In this document: piece after piece, positions 37,201 through 47,269 of the stretch
Layout of the letters: the number at the start of each line of letters is the position of its first letter
Position numbering within the stretch: the first letter of the stretch is position 1
Assembly: GCA_022813625.1 (NCBI GenBank)
Contig: JAKLMB010000008.1
Coordinates: 620,001-684,000, forward strand
Origin: Aaosphaeria pasadenensis
Taxonomy: Eukaryota; Ascomycota; Dothideomycetes; Pleosporales
Length of the DNA: 64,000 nucleotides
Direction: 5' to 3'
Program-made: the position numbers and the translations under genes
The notes under the pieces: model-generated
The model's database searches: none
Told to the model about the DNA's origin: nothing
The model's input: the letters and a program-made list of their open reading frames with translations, nothing else

Positions 37201-38077
37201 AAATGGCGGGTTCACGGTCAATCAAACACCAAGATGCTGCAACCAGATCACCACCATCTATCATCACCACCACTCAACCGTACCCTTTCTCCATCTCTAG
37301 AATTTAGACTGAGTTCAGGAACAAACGCCCCAGATGACTCTCCACTGGCTCTTCCCGCACCCGACATTGCGTTTCGAAACATCAAACGCCGCTCTAACTA
37401 ACACCCTGCAGTGATCTCCGATGCGACGGAGCTGTGCACACTGGCTGTGGCAGAGCCATGGGCACGCTTCTGTTTGCCTCATGCTTTGTCTTTGGAACCC
37501 AGTCGAGGTTCGCTATAGATCCCTCTGCGCGGCCTTTGGGTTGTACAACGGCTGAGGCGCTGGCTTGCTCATCTCCCGCTAGACCCTCGCCGCTGATATT
37601 GCTCACACCTCTGAGCACTTGGTAGCCACTATAGGTCATGAGCGCAATGTTTAAGAAGGCTTCAACGCCGCTATTCACTTTCATCATCACACCGTGACAC
37701 ACTCTTTTGCAGGCAAGCCCTGAGTCTTGGTGGACTTTTCACTCCTTCACTCCTTTCGTGTTTTTGGTTACCAAACGCAGGCCCGTTTACCCTCTTTCAG
37801 CCTCTTCCTTGTTGCCGTTGTCTTCCGTTTTTCTGTTGCTGGACTTGCGACCTGAATCCCAGAGTCAACATACACAGTGCAACATCTTGTCAACTGACAT
37901 CTGTCAAAGCTAGCTTGGCATATTCGTTGTGCAGTTTTGAAGCAAAGCAAAAACGAAAGAAAGCAGCCCTTTCTTTGCCCTTGTCACTCTTTTATACATA
38001 AGAACCGCAAACTCTTGTCCTTTACACGTACTATCATCAACCTCATCTCAGGGAAACGCAATCAACTACACGTCACC
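34201..38077. other. Long gene-free spacer in the accessory block
   Basis: Nearly 3.9 kb without a supportable gene. Several frames of 60-106 codons occur on both strands but none shows a domain, paired splice sites that extend it, or coding-like composition. A minus-strand ATG at 35082 starts about 34 plausible codons before a GTATGT that could be a donor, but no continuation was found. A TTTTATACATAAG at about 37990-38002 could be the TATA element of the LPMO-like gene. The stretch could contain decayed genes. Confidence 0.5.
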
Positions 38078-39098
38078 ATGTATATGACTCCTGCTGTTAT
38101 GGCGCTCATGGGCGCAGCTTATGCCCACATGCACCTGCAATTCCCTCCAACTTTGAGGGGTGATAACAACCCCTTCACCAAGCAGGTTGACCCCAAGCTC
38201 AACTACCCCTACGGCTGCTGTGGAATGGAACCTCTCGATACTTGCCACGGCCATCTTGATGCTCTCGACACTGACGAAGGTCAATCTGTCGTGACCTGGA
38301 AAGCTGGTCAAACCGCCAACTTCACGCTCTCGGGCCACAGGATCCGTTCTGAAATTGAGAACCCTGAGGGAGGTATGTATCACGCTCTCTGGCACTGTTC
38401 ATTGAACATATCTAATGAAGATTAAAGGTACCCATTACGGGGGCTCATGCCAAATCGGGTTCTCCGTTGATGGCGGTAAGACATTCAAGATCGCCTCAAC
38501 CTGGAATGGGAACTGCCCTTTGCGCGAGGGTTCCCAAGATCCCAGCACCCAGAAATTCGACTTCACTGTCCCAGCAGACATGCCTTCTGGAAAGGCAGTC
38601 TTTGCATGGACCTGGATCAATCGTGAGAAGGAATTCAACATGAACTGCGCGTCAGTCACCATCACTGGCGGTAAAGGCGAATCCCCCAAGGACCCACAGC
38701 AAAGTGCTTCTCCCACCAAGCCACAGCAGAGTGCCACCCCTACTCCACCAAGTCCACAGCCTCCGAACCAGCAGTACATTCTCTCTGGTTGCACGTGCGA
38801 GTGTCCAAGCGACTCATGGACCAAAGGCTGCAAATGCTACGACTGCACGTCGCCCGAGACAAAGCGTCACCTCGTGGCCCGACAAGCCATGAATCTCCAC
38901 AAACGTCGCCTCCAGAGCTTTGCATCACGCAACACCAATACCCGACGCGTTGTGGCCTTCGCCCAACGTGGAAACATGATGATCAACCCCAGCGGCTGCG
39001 ACCTTCCAGGTAGCCCCAACGAAGTCGAGTTTGACCCTGCCGGTGGTGAGATTCATGAGGGCGATGGCGAGTACAACCTCGCTCCGCTCCAATGCTAA
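38078..39098 (+). CDS. Secreted AA11-type lytic polysaccharide monooxygenase-like protein
   Basis: Predicted 321 aa in two exons, 38078-38372 and 38428-39098. A 16-aa signal peptide ending AYA places His17 at the mature N-terminus (HMHLQFPP), as copper LPMOs require. The second brace histidine is His101 in THYGGSCQ, corresponding to HGGGSCQ in AA11 enzymes; the intron falls just before it. The core ends with AWTWINREKEFNMNCASV, equivalent to the AA11 NREMYMNCA motif. A Pro/Gln/Ser linker follows, then a Cys-rich segment (SGCTCECPSDSWTKGCKCYDC) and a basic, uncharacterised C-terminal region. AA11 enzymes oxidise chitin; substrate and activity here are inferred from the fold only. The residue in place of the usual axial Tyr appears to be Asn169 (or Phe168). 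An alternative is a non-catalytic LPMO-like copper protein. Confidence 0.85.
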
Positions 39099-40414
39099 AG
39101 GATGCTGTGTATCCGCTCGTCTGGAATACAATTCCCCATCGTTTGCATAGGTTGATCCTATCTCATTCGTTTCTGACTGTAAATACCCTTTGTGCATCGT
39201 TTTGTTTCTATTAGTTTCTCTTCTCTACACAACACCTCTGGCAATCGTCACACTTGCAATCTTTGAAACTCTGTTGCAGGATATTTCGTACCTCAAGGTA
39301 TCGCTGGCGGGATTTCGAGATCAATCTTCACAATGCATGGCACAACTTTTCTACCTGCTAAAATATCCATAACAATCAGTCAATATCATACACAGCAAAG
39401 GCCTAGGAATTGTAATAGTGTCCGATCTGAGCCCGTGATGTTTTCGTGATATGACGCATACATGTCATTGAATAGGAGTGTAAGATCAATCGCTATGTAG
39501 ATATAGTCTCTGTCTCTACACTCGTCGAAGTAGAATACGATACGATATAAAGGCCAAATTGTAAAATAGAACGTAGTGAGTCTACACAACAAAGTCTGCA
39601 CTCTGGTGACAAGTCGATATCTTTAGGCCATCGAGCAAGCACGGCATCCTGTGTAATAGAAAGCCATAGCTGATATTAGATTTTGCGTTTTACGAGGAGT
39701 GGCCATTGTGCTAAAGTACAGCCACAAGAGCCCGTACCTGATCCTTCTTTGGGTTTACCAAAGGCTGCTACCTTAGCTTGCTGAAGGGTATAAAGCGGAC
39801 CAGGAATCGGTTAGGGATATTGCGGCAGGGGTAGATCTTACATACACCAAGTACACACAGTAAGGCCTAAACCATTAACATTGTAGCTTGTAACTAATGT
39901 CGAGTCCGCCTAATGAGTTATTTGGTTCATGTCATTGCTAGCGTCCATTCTAAGCAAAAGGTCTTATTTGATGTAGCGATATAAAATCTCAGCCCTACAC
40001 AAAGCCGGCCACCCGCTTTTCTCAATCACCACGAGGTTGCCTTCAGCCTTGCCAGATGTTCAAGCTTCGGTGATGAATATGAGAGGTTCGGAAGAATATA
40101 CGTCCGCACCCGAGCTTACTTGACTCGTCCTATTCAGCTGGCATCTGTTTCTCAGCCTGACTACATCAATCCTCGACAGTGAACTGAACAACAGACCTCA
40201 GGTCTCACACACGGATGACAGAATCGGAAAGTCGCTTGTATTGTTCCCTATCTCATATATCTGAGTACGTTGGACAGTATTCCTCCCCCACCTCTTGAGC
40301 TTGGTTTAAACGTCCATAGAACGTTAGTCGTTTTTCTGACCATAGTCAGGTCTATACCCGGTCCTTTCCCAATAACTGCATGTTACGAAAGCAGTTCAAA
40401 CAGCAAGGGAAGCA
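39099..40414. other. Spacer between LPMO-like and TPR-kinase genes
   Basis: About 1.3 kb, AT-rich, without a supportable gene. It presumably includes the 3' UTR of the LPMO-like gene and the promoter of the TPR-kinase. No repeat or RNA gene was recognised. Confidence 0.55.
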
Positions 40415-42721
40415 ATGCGCAAGTTTATACGAGATAGACCCACCTCTACAACAAAGCGAGACTTCGACAGAGGAAAACTTTTGACCAACGAGGGCAGTTA
40501 CAGTGAGGCAGAGGATGTTCGCCAATTGGTGCGCAGGCAAGAAGAGACACTTGAACCGGACCACAGAGACACGCTCGAGAGCAAGTTCTGGCTAGTAGTA
40601 GCGCTCTTTAGGCAAAAGAAGTATAGTGAGGCAGAGGAGCTGGCTCGCGAAGTAGAGCGCAGGCAAGAAGAGACACTCGGACTAGACCATAAGAAGACGC
40701 TCGAGAGCAAGCAGCAGCTAGGACTAGTACTCTCTTACCAGGGGAAGAACAGAGAGGCAGAGGATATATTTCGCCAAGTGGTGCGCAGGCAAGAAGAGAC
40801 ACTTGGACTAGACCATAAGGAGACGCTCGAGAGCAAGCAGCAGCTAGGACTAGTACTCTCTTACCAGGGGAAGAACAGAGAGGCAGAGGATGTATTTCGC
40901 CAATTGGTGCGCAGGCAAGAAGAGACACTTGGACCAGACTATGGGGACACGCTATCTAGCAAGGACTGGCTAGGAGAAGCACTCTGTAAGCAGGGGAAGT
41001 ATAGTGAGGCAGAGGAGGTCTTTCGCCAATTAGTGCACGGGCGAGAGCAGACACTTGGACCAGACCATAAGCAGACCCTCGATAGCAAGCACTGGCTAGG
41101 ACTAGCACTCTATTGGCAGAGGAAGTCCAGCGAGGCAGAGGAGGTGCTTCGCCAAACAGTGCGCAGGCAAGAGCAGACACTTGGATCAGACCACATAGAT
41201 ACGTGCTGGAGCAGGTACGGGCTGGGAAAAACTCTTCATCATCAGATGAAGTACAGTGAGGCAGATTGGCTATTGCGACAGGTTTTACAACAGTGGGAAA
41301 AAGTGCGAGGCGTGAATCACAAGGACACGCTTGCATGTAAAGAGTTGCTGCAGCAGGTGGTTCATGCAAATACGCCGTCCGCGATAACCGCGTCTCTTAA
41401 AGAAACTGAGACTGGCCGACTGATTGATTTCTTCGCCAATGATAGTTATGAGCAAATGGCATACACCGACTTCCAGATCGAACAAGTCGCGCGATTGCTA
41501 CGGCAGGTTAACCAACAATGGAGCAAAGTTCCAAGATTGTACATAGTTCTTCGAACTATCGACTGTTTAACCGTCATTGACACTTTCATTGACTTAGGCT
41601 ACTCCGACCACTGGCTCCCCTTTACCGAAAAAGGTCTTCCGTCATGTCTTCGACCCAGCGAGCGCTCAAAGTTCGTAACTGCACAAAATCGGGTGATGAC
41701 TAAGTCAATGGACCTCGAGAAAGGCAAACATTGCCATATCCAAGGGCACGACTCACTTCCGCTAGAAATGAAAGGTATCCTTGGTTCTGGAGGGTTTGGA
41801 CAGGTTGACCGAGTTCTCAGCACAATCAGCTTCCGGGAGTATGCACTCAAGCGAGTATCCCGGAGAAATTTTCTCAGTGGGCGAACAGCAGATGCTAAAC
41901 GAAGAAAAGAATGTGTTAAACAGTTCATCGCCGAGATAAAAGTTTTGAAACGTTTGAGGCACCGCCACGTGGTGGATTTTATCGGAAGTTACACCGACTC
42001 ACAGCATATAGGGCTGATCATGTCTCCTATTGCTGATATGGATCTGTCCACCTACCTTACGCGTGCCGACATAGCCACCTTCGGAGAGCTGCGGACCTTC
42101 TTTGGCTGTTTAGTCAGGGCGCTTGAATTCATGCACGGGCAAAGCATCCGGCACAAAGACATCAAACCCCAAAACATCTTGATCCACAGCGGAAACGTCC
42201 TGTTCACTGACTTCGGGCTGGCGCTCGACTTTACGGACCAAGAAGGTAGCACTACAACAGGGATGGTGAATGGCTGGTCACCGAAGTATTGTTCGCCTGA
42301 GGTGGCCGACTACGAACCTCGAAACACCTCATCTGATATCTGGAGTCTAGGAGTGGTTTTCCTCGAAATGGTGGCGGTGCTCAAGGGTAAAACTATCGAA
42401 CAAGTTTACAAGTTTCTTAGAGAGCATGGATCAAAGCAGGCATTCGTGCGTTCAAATCTTGCTGGCATGCATATCCTCGTTGCACACCTTGAAGAAAGAG
42501 GCAGTACTGCTGACAATGCAGTGCTTGGGTGGGTCCAGGATATGGTACAACCACAACCACAGGAGCGACCCACAGCGACGTCGCTGATGATTTCTATCAA
42601 TAGCGCAGGTCAGCAACTGGGACATGGAGCCTTTTGCGGCATATGCTGCGCTTCGAAAGACGACTCTGCAAGTGACTTGGATGAGTACTTTGATGAGCTA
42701 GACATTTCTGATCCTGAGTAG
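40415..42721 (+). CDS. TPR-repeat / serine-threonine kinase fusion protein
   Basis: Intronless, 768 aa. Residues 30-325 are about seven tandem repeats of 42 aa (41 in the first), kinesin-light-chain-type TPRs built on SEAEEVFRQLVRRQEETLG plus a DHKxTLxSKxxLGxAL half. Such repeats normally bind proteins or peptides. A linker of about 120 aa (FANDSYEQMAYTDFQIEQVA, LFxP-like SCLRPSER) leads to a kinase domain from about residue 450. The domain has Gly loop LGSGGFGQV, YALKRV with the ATP Lys, FIAEIKVL with the helix-C Glu, catalytic loop RHKDIKPQN (HKD instead of HRD; Asp582), DFG at Asp599 and YCSPEV replacing APE. All catalytic residues are present, so it is probably active. The C-terminus is Cys-containing then acidic. 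By analogy with fungal TPR receptors a sensing role is possible; that is inference. Confidence 0.87.
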   Translation: MRKFIRDRPTSTTKRDFDRGKLLTNEGSYSEAEDVRQLVRRQEETLEPDHRDTLESKFWLVVALFRQKKYSEAEELAREVERRQEETLGLDHKKTLESKQQLGLVLSYQGKNREAEDIFRQVVRRQEETLGLDHKETLESKQQLGLVLSYQGKNREAEDVFRQLVRRQEETLGPDYGDTLSSKDWLGEALCKQGKYSEAEEVFRQLVHGREQTLGPDHKQTLDSKHWLGLALYWQRKSSEAEEVLRQTVRRQEQTLGSDHIDTCWSRYGLGKTLHHQMKYSEADWLLRQVLQQWEKVRGVNHKDTLACKELLQQVVHANTPSAITASLKETETGRLIDFFANDSYEQMAYTDFQIEQVARLLRQVNQQWSKVPRLYIVLRTIDCLTVIDTFIDLGYSDHWLPFTEKGLPSCLRPSERSKFVTAQNRVMTKSMDLEKGKHCHIQGHDSLPLEMKGILGSGGFGQVDRVLSTISFREYALKRVSRRNFLSGRTADAKRRKECVKQFIAEIKVLKRLRHRHVVDFIGSYTDSQHIGLIMSPIADMDLSTYLTRADIATFGELRTFFGCLVRALEFMHGQSIRHKDIKPQNILIHSGNVLFTDFGLALDFTDQEGSTTTGMVNGWSPKYCSPEVADYEPRNTSSDIWSLGVVFLEMVAVLKGKTIEQVYKFLREHGSKQAFVRSNLAGMHILVAHLEERGSTADNAVLGWVQDMVQPQPQERPTATSLMISINSAGQQLGHGAFCGICCASKDDSASDLDEYFDELDISDPE
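40682..40933 (+). repeat. 126-bp tandem duplication inside the TPR array
   Basis: Positions 40682-40807 and 40808-40933 are two adjacent 126-bp units, each one 42-codon TPR, that differ at only about three bases by my alignment. The flanking units of the same array are clearly more diverged. This points to recent unit duplication or gene conversion within the array. Confidence 0.85.
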
Positions 42722-43068
42722 AGCTTTCAAGCTTCTTACAGTTAATACATGGCTTACCTTTTCTTAATGTGGCGACATACGTTCAACATCGGACTTAATA
42801 GGGCAAAGAGGCTTCAATGATAGAGTTATAATCAATAAGATGCCATGGTGAGTTGACTGAAGATCACTGCAATACGGAATTAACCGTAAAATCAGGATGA
42901 AGATTTTCCGGCAAACCCATAATCGTTATTGTAAAGTACAGGTAGTAAAAGTATGGGTTGATGCTCCTTTTGCGCAGAAGGGTTTATCAATTTTATAACG
43001 TCAATTTGTCTGATAGCACCCACTATATGAAGTCCTGTACAATCTTGCCTAATTCCAATAGCATAGAT
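42722..43068. other. Convergent spacer between TPR-kinase and Con-10-like genes
   Basis: A 347-bp AT-rich spacer between two stop codons, presumably both 3' UTRs. Nothing else seen. Confidence 0.65.
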
Positions 43069-43348
43069 CTATTTCAATCCGCCCTTCCGCCCGGCCTCTC
43101 GAGCTTTCTCACTACCGGGTTCAAAGGAACCAGATGAGGCTTGACCACCCTTGGAAGCAATGTCTCTCTAATGACACTTTAACAATCTGCCCATTACCAA
43201 AAAGGTTCCACGGTAAGCTTACCTGCTTGTCGGCATCCATACTAGCGAAGCCGCCGTGGTGCGAGGCCTCGCCGCCCTTCTTAGCGATGTTCTGCACCTC
43301 CTCCTTGGGACGGTTGGCGAAGTTTCCTGGGTTGGTGTTGTCGGTCAT
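43069..43348 (-). CDS. KGG-repeat stress protein, Con-10-like
   Basis: Predicted 68 aa in two exons, 43348-43223 and 43149-43069. The protein is small, hydrophilic and Gly/Ala/Lys-rich, with KKGGEASHHGGFAS, then DKQGGQASSGSFEPGSEKA across the splice junction, and AGRKGGLK at the end. These are the KGG repeats of fungal conidiation protein Con-10 and of bacterial general stress proteins such as GsiB. Family members accumulate in conidia or under light, desiccation and starvation; the molecular function is unknown. An AGGGG/CCCCT stress-element-like match lies at about 43386-43390, upstream of the start, and a TATA-like GTATAAGT further up at about 43465. Single short matches like these can be chance. 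The gene is too small to be found from one exon alone, so the splice is important to the call. Confidence 0.85.
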
Positions 43349-45915
43349 GATAGTATTTGGGATAAGTTTGTGGTGTAATGTAAGAAGGGGGTACTGTTGC
43401 TTTTTGGAGTTGAATGGGATATGATGTGGTATGAATGATTCTTAAGGGTAGTGTTTTTCTACAAATACTTATACTTTTACGTTCAGAAGTGATCGCCGTC
43501 AGTGTGAGGTCACTCAAGCCATGATGCAATACAATAGTCAAAATTTATACAGCTCTACTAGTGCATTACACACATCAAGTCGGGCATGCCAATCTAACAA
43601 TACTTGGGTATGCCCCGGGCATTCGTGCAGCGCTACACGCTGAATCCCCACTCTGATATCGATTACGCAGGTGCATTCTATGCTAAAAGACCCATGGCCG
43701 CGAGATCTAGCCAACATGGCATTGTATCTGATCGTAAAAGGTGGAAGCACGACGAATGCCATGAAGGGTACGACGGATCTGGCCAGCGCTACGGCTGGTA
43801 ATCGGCGGGTATCTGACGCCGTCGATGTCATCTCCGTTCTTCACGGCCCCTGTCTGTCGTTCGAGAATCGTGGGGTAGATTGAGAGATTTCGGCTTGAGG
43901 TAAAAGATTACTTTCTCATGACGTTTACATGTCAACAAAGCCAGCCCCTAGAATCTAGAAGTATTGCATTAGAGTAAGTATTGCTCTGCATTGTCTGATC
44001 AATTGAAGGCTCACAGAGGAGACAGATGACAGAGTCCATTGAATAATCACATGTATAATTCCAATAGAAATTACAATGAACGAGGTAGAATGTATGTTGT
44101 CATTATGATCTGTTTACACTTGGACTTGCGTTAGTGCATTGTGGGATTCCCGATTGTCTCGGAGCAAATACATCGAAGCTAGGCTTGTTCCTGACAATCA
44201 CGTGTAGGCGCGTCAGCGTGCGACCGTGTCATCGATATTTCGTCAGATTGCAATGAGGCATTGTGTAATTGATAGGCATCATCGTATTTAGGGTAGACGT
44301 TGTTGTCATGACGTTCAATTAAAAGGAGGGCTCTCTGGAAGACTAATCCTTGATAAGGTTAGTGGAACTTAGAGCATCGGGATACTCTTGAGATCTATAG
44401 ATGCTTGAAGCTGAGTAACGATGCTGAACTATCATGCTAATTGTAATGGTATGTTCCTTTCTTAATGGTCAGTAGGAATGGCAAACGAAGTTGCACATAC
44501 GACTTAGAGAAGTCTTCACTCATTTGATTCATGATAGTGAATCAATGAGGCAGTATGCGCACAGCTGTCTGGATTGAAAGCGCCATGATGCATCGCGCAC
44601 CAATAGAAAGTGAAGCAAGTATCTGAGGGGATATTTCGTAGAATTAAAGGATCTACGAAACAGTTTGCTGGCGCAAATCACATGCACTTCCCATAGCAAA
44701 GAATGTGCCAGTCCGTATTCCGCATCAGCAAGCAGCGCTTATGCAATCAGCAGCCCAGCGCAAACAAACTGTCTCAAAAACTGCCGACTGAACCGTCTAT
44801 ATATGATGGGTCGACAGAGTCGCGTTTCATCCGCATGCTGTCTTTCGGCTTGGCCCGGAGTCGCATGTGTGGCTTTGAAACATTGGTACGGACACGCGCC
44901 CCCACATGTGCCGGCATCCTCAAACGACACGCGGATAACATCAAACATCAATTATATGAACGCGCCCAATCCTCACTGGCTGATGAGGGGAAAACGTGAA
45001 TAAATATGGCCTTCTTTGAAGGTTTGGCAGGCTTCTTGGTTGCGCTTAGTATATGCGGAAACGTTCGATTACCCACAAGTTTACCCACGGCTTGTCTGTC
45101 CACTTGCGGACTGCGGCGGTCGTCGACGAAGTTGGCCTCGAAAAAGGGGATACTTCCAAGACGTTGTACAATGCCTTCGATCCGGTCCGCGTATGCTTTT
45201 TTTGTGGTACGACGAGTATCTTGCGAATTGTCGCAACCAAGAGATCACGACTTAGAGTGTGTTCAAGCGCGTCGCATCAGATTGCGCAGTTGTGGACGCG
45301 GCTGTCGTCGTCATTTCCATATAAACGACCCATCGCATTGATTCACGAGCACATACGAATGCGCCTATGTACTCTCTAATTTTGGAGCTATCAGATCCTG
45401 AGTCCTGAAGCAGTTATGGACGCCCTGTCTGGGACAGACAGAGGGGATGTTGCCTTACAAGGAACATGACCAAGCGAACCATAATCAACGAATGAGGACG
45501 TGTCGCATATTCACCACCCTAGTCTTCCTCAGGCTCGTGGGCCCTGGCATGATTTCTGAAACGAAGACTGTTGAAAGTTCTCAAAAGGAAATGCGTAGAT
45601 CATACCTAGTTTGGCCTTGGCTGCCTGGGGGTCATTGATTGATTACCCATTTGCGTCGTTACGAAATGCCTTATAGATGTTTCCTGTTCTGCCTTCTCCT
45701 GTGATCGCTTTTGTATCAACTTCCTTTCCTTTTCTTAACATTCTTGTTAATTCGTTGGTGTTTATTTCTATCTGTCGCTGGATATTCGGCAGATCACCGT
45801 TGAACGGTTTGTAGTCATTCTTTTCTTCGTTTCTTCCACACACCGTTGATCGGTACTCCCACTATAATCCACTCCTTCGTCGACGATACAGTACCAATCC
45901 GAAAAAACATCCAAA
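43349..45915. other. Gene-free divergent spacer
   Basis: About 2.6 kb between the divergent Con-10-like and cupredoxin genes. Frames of 60-112 codons near 43538-43883 and 44665-45379 occur on both strands, without domains or joinable exons. I could not identify a pseudogene parent for them. The last 250 bp are TC-rich and likely promoter and leader of the cupredoxin gene. Confidence 0.5.
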
Positions 45916-46810
45916 ATGCATTTCCTCACAACATCAACACTCTCCCTTTTGGTCGCGTGCGCAGCAGCCGCTCCCCTGGCATCCGCGCCCATGAAGCGCC
46001 AGGAACCCGGCAACACGACTACACCCACTGGCGGAAACAAGCTCATCACAGTCATTGTCGGCGGACCTCAAGACACATTCATCCCGAACAAAGTCAACGC
46101 CGCGCCTGGAGACATCATCCAATTCCAGTTCAGCAATGGAAACCACACGGTGACGCAATCCACCGCGACCGATGCGTGCAAGCCCCTGGCTGGCGGCGTC
46201 CACAGTGGCCATATCCCCTTCCAGGACGGACAGCAGACTGTGGGAACGTTCAACATGTTGGTGCCGAGCTCGGACACTATGTTCCTGTACTGTGCGACTG
46301 GACCGCATTGTCAGAATGGTCAGGTCATGATCGTTAATCCGTAAGCGCTTGCCCCAGGAAACTGTCTACAATGTGCGATACTAACGTAGTAATTTCTAGC
46401 GCAAATGACCAGCAAATTCTCGACTACACCAAGTTGGCTGCGGCATCAGGAGAGAGTGTCGATGGTGCCGAAGCAAGAGGCGGCATCATTAGCGAACTTC
46501 CGCTGGCCAATGCGGCCTTTACGCCTGCCCCACCCGAAGAGGTAAGTCATTCTCCAGAGATATGTCAAGTTGGAACTTTGTCATTTACTAAATTTAGGGG
46601 TAGGCGGCTCCTCCCGCATCTCCGGCAGAGGCTGCGCCACCAGCGCCGGCTGTCGAGACACCTCCTGTCAAGGAAGAGAAAAAGGAGGAAGAAAAGGAGA
46701 AGGAGGAGGAGTCTGAATCGGAATCAGACTCGGACTCAGACTCAGATTCTGATTCGGACGACGATGATGAGGACGAGGACGAAGATGAAGATGAAGATGA
46801 AGATGATTAG
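45916..46810 (+). CDS. Secreted cupredoxin-domain protein with acidic Ser-Asp tail
   Basis: Predicted 257 aa in three exons: 45916-46340, 46400-46541, 46604-46810. The signal peptide is MHFLTTSTLSLLVACAAAAP, followed by a possible KR processing site (MKRQE). Residues 43-142 form a cupredoxin domain of the fungal extracellular serine-rich type. Putative blue-copper ligands are His77 in GNHTV, Cys126 in FLYC, His131 in GPHC and Met138 in GQVM, all in the expected spacing. A linker and an Ala/Pro-rich, then Lys/Glu-rich region follow, ending in a run of Ser-Asp then Asp-Glu dipeptides. Relatives commonly end in a Ser-rich region with a GPI-anchor signal; here the C-terminus is highly acidic with no hydrophobic anchor. 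The last acceptor was chosen because the nearer AG leads straight into a stop. Function could be copper binding or redox at the cell surface; substrate unknown. Confidence 0.86.
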
Positions 46811-47269
46811 TGGTGGAAGCAGAGATGTGGAAGAGCAACGCATGAAGCGTACGAGGCATGAATGAAGACGTACAACTAGGCATAAAGCCGACCCTGCACA
46901 TGGTGCAGTAAGAGGCTGTCGCCACTTCCCAAGGCGTCAACTTTCCAGGTGACGACGCGCGGCACCAAATACTGGGCATAGCCAGCAGACTCAGGATTAA
47001 CATGCCCATGTCGAGCCGCGTGGTAAAGTCATGCCGTGATGAGTGTATTTTGACCATTCTTGCCATGGATTGGTCAGATTTGGGTGCCATTATCAAGCTT
47101 CGAAGGATGAAAGTCGGATTTTCTTGGACATATATTTTTAATAAGCTACCTCACATTGAGGTTAGTAAATATTTCGACAACGAATTAAGCAAAGAAATTA
47201 AATCATGTACATTGGAAAAGTGCTAAATACAGTGAAATTCCGTCAAATCATATACACTGGCATTACATA
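46811..47269. other. Convergent spacer between cupredoxin and trehalase genes
   Basis: A 459-bp spacer holding the two 3' ends. The right half is AT-rich. No gene seen. Confidence 0.65.

Noticed and set aside
37394..37702. Minus-strand 102-codon frame with a short hydrophobic segment
   Set aside because: No start context, family or splice partner recognised; probably chance.
43538..43883. Overlapping frames on both strands that could be a gene relic
   Set aside because: I could not name a parent family, and neither frame has a clear start or splice pattern.
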